DNA from: Alphaproteobacteria bacterium | GTDB lineage: Bacteria; Pseudomonadota; Alphaproteobacteria; RUG11792 | Assembly: GCA_017450545.1 (NCBI GenBank) | Contig: JAFSTL010000110.1 | Coordinates: 1-6,262, forward strand | DNA: 6,262 nucleotides | Direction of reading: 5' to 3' | Part shown: positions 5,697 through 6,262 of the stretch, piece by piece | Layout of the letters: each line of letters begins with the position of its first letter | How positions within the stretch are numbered: the stretch's first letter is position 1 | Position numbers and translations under genes: made by a program | Notes under the pieces: model-generated | The model's database searches: none | What the model was told of the DNA's origin: nothing | What the model saw: the letters and a program-made list of their open reading frames with translations, nothing else

Positions 5697-5713
5697 AGAT
5701 ATATAATATATCT
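5697..5713. repeat. 17-base palindrome directly after the 5696 stop
   Basis: AGATATAT, a central A, and ATATATCT are perfectly symmetrical. Followed by CTCTGTATTTTT, it could act as a weak AT-rich terminator hairpin for the small ORF, or as an operator. AT-only symmetry is common by chance in such DNA. Confidence 0.4.
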
Positions 5714-5720
5714 CTCTGTA

Positions 5721-5742
5721 TTTTTGCATCACTTTGCAAAAA
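5721..5742. repeat. 8-bp inverted repeat TTTTTGCA / TGCAAAAA
   Basis: The arms at 5721-5728 and 5735-5742 are perfect, with a 6-base loop TCACTT. The T-run is in the first arm, so the order is wrong for an intrinsic terminator on the plus strand. It lies about 38 bases before the first recognisable transposase codon and could be part of a decayed insertion sequence boundary, which is only an inference. Confidence 0.4.
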
Positions 5743-5779
5743 GATTACAACGACCATTTAGTTCTAGACCGCAAATTAG

Positions 5780-6134
5780 ACAAAACTTTTTCTGAAATTA
5801 ATCAAAAATGTACCTTATAAAGTTCTCTCAATTCAGAGCGATGGGGGTCTTATTTTATGAAAGATTTCGAACATGCTTGCAAAGAACTGAGAATACAGCT
5901 GTTTGTGCTACTGCCTGCAAAACCAACGTACAACGGCAAAATCGAGAGAAGTAACAGGACGTTGCCGCGAGGAATTTTACGTAGCCCTTACCGAATTTAC
6001 TATCGTAAAAGCTCACAGAGAGCTATCGTTCAGACGGTAGATCTTATATTAACTAAAACAGCTGATTCGCTTATGTTTCATCGACCATCATTACACAAAG
6101 TCCTCCAAAAAATATCTAATCAATATGATGAACA
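5780..6134 (+). pseudogene. IS481-type transposase remnant, frameshifted C-terminal part
   Basis: This is a decayed rve/DDE integrase core. In one frame from 5780 it reads TKLFLKLIKNVPYKVLSIQSDGG. One base is missing in the G-run at 5843-5847, and the text resumes in the next frame as SYFMKDFEHACKELRIQLFV, then PAKPTYNGKIERSNRT. With that base restored, the Asp of SDGG (5840-5842) and the Glu of KIERSN (5944-5946) are 34 residues apart, fitting the D-(34/35)-E pair of these enzymes. One extra base near 5962-5965 shifts the frame again, after which REEFYVALTEF follows. Beyond about 6010 the reading is no longer clear. The N-terminal helix-turn-helix and the first catalytic Asp are absent, so it cannot be active. 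The ATG at 5857 is internal, not a start. The open frame runs to 6168 only because it reads antisense through the 3' end of the 5S gene. Confidence 0.82.
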
Positions 6135-6253
6135 AGCCTGGCAACGTCCTACTTTCCCCTCTGCATAAGCAAGAGTATCATCGGCGCAGGATGGTTTCAC
6201 TATCGAGTTCGGAATGGGATCGTGTGTGGCACATCCGCCATAACTGCCAAGCC
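6135..6253 (-). rRNA. rrf: 5S ribosomal RNA
   Basis: The minus strand reads as a complete 5S rRNA of about 119 bases. It has the near-universal core CCATTCCGAACTCGATAG followed by TGAAACC (around 6193-6218) and the GTGCC and GATCCC segments before it. The 5' end GGCTTGGCA (6253-6245) pairs with the 3' end TGCCAGGCT (6143-6135), allowing G-U pairs, which closes helix I and sets both ends. The core of loop C is intact. The 5S is normally last in a 16S-23S-5S operon, so 23S is expected to the right, beyond the window. Downstream on the minus strand I see no strong terminator, only a T6 run (6112-6107) after AT-rich sequence. Confidence 0.95.
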
Positions 6254-6262
6254 AACTCATCA

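Noticed and set aside
4537..6253. Replication terminus suggested by the G+T to A+C switch and by the 5S gene lying on the opposite strand from frr
   Set aside because: Composition also varies gene by gene (the 2749 gene is A-rich on the plus strand), no dif is seen, and rRNA operons are seldom near the terminus. A 6-kb window cannot decide it.

Overview
The window looks like chromosomal DNA of an AT-rich alphaproteobacterium, probably a host-associated lineage. The ribosome recycling factor and the GST-fold division protein both have alphaproteobacterial signatures. Several genes encode short exported proteins of no recognised family, an ATP synthase subunit is reduced to one domain, and there is a badly decayed transposase. 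A Holosporales-like or Rickettsiales-like affiliation is an inference from this mix, not something the sequence proves.

Left block (1-2688): a tight co-directional + strand run. It holds the 3' part of frr (start cut off by the window edge), then fzlA (GST-like, FtsZ-binding) after 3 bases, a minimal atpC encoding only the epsilon beta-sandwich domain, and a 12-helix MFS transporter whose ATG overlaps the atpC stop. This is housekeeping (translation, division, ATP synthase) plus one transporter of unknown substrate.

Middle block (2689-5223): exported proteins of unknown function. A 376-residue signal-peptide protein (2749-3879) is followed by about 240 bases with an orphan AGGAGG and only an 8-codon ORF. 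Next comes a divergent pair: a 73-residue minus-strand protein with a lipoprotein-like signal (4122-4343) and a 228-residue plus-strand secreted protein (4537-5223). Their promoter-like elements overlap between 4388 and 4430, and the right-hand leader carries a perfect tandem CTTGTCCGGA repeat. The 228-residue gene changes base composition abruptly near 4860, from G+T-rich to A+C-rich, where an Asn/Gln/Thr-rich segment begins.

Right block (5224-6262): about 300 bases with very little T (26 T against 122 A in 5221-5520), containing a strong hairpin and a run of nine C. A possible 55-codon ORF (5529-5696), three inverted repeats, and a frameshifted remnant of an IS481-type transposase integrase core (about 5780-6134) follow. 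The window ends with an essentially complete 5S rRNA gene on the minus strand (6135-6253), so the rest of an rRNA operon probably lies to the right. The transposase remnant abuts the 3' end of the 5S gene, and its open frame runs antisense into it.

I did not find a recognisable multi-gene defence, secretion or mobile system. The least explained parts are the divergent exported pair with its shared control region and the T-depleted stretch next to it.
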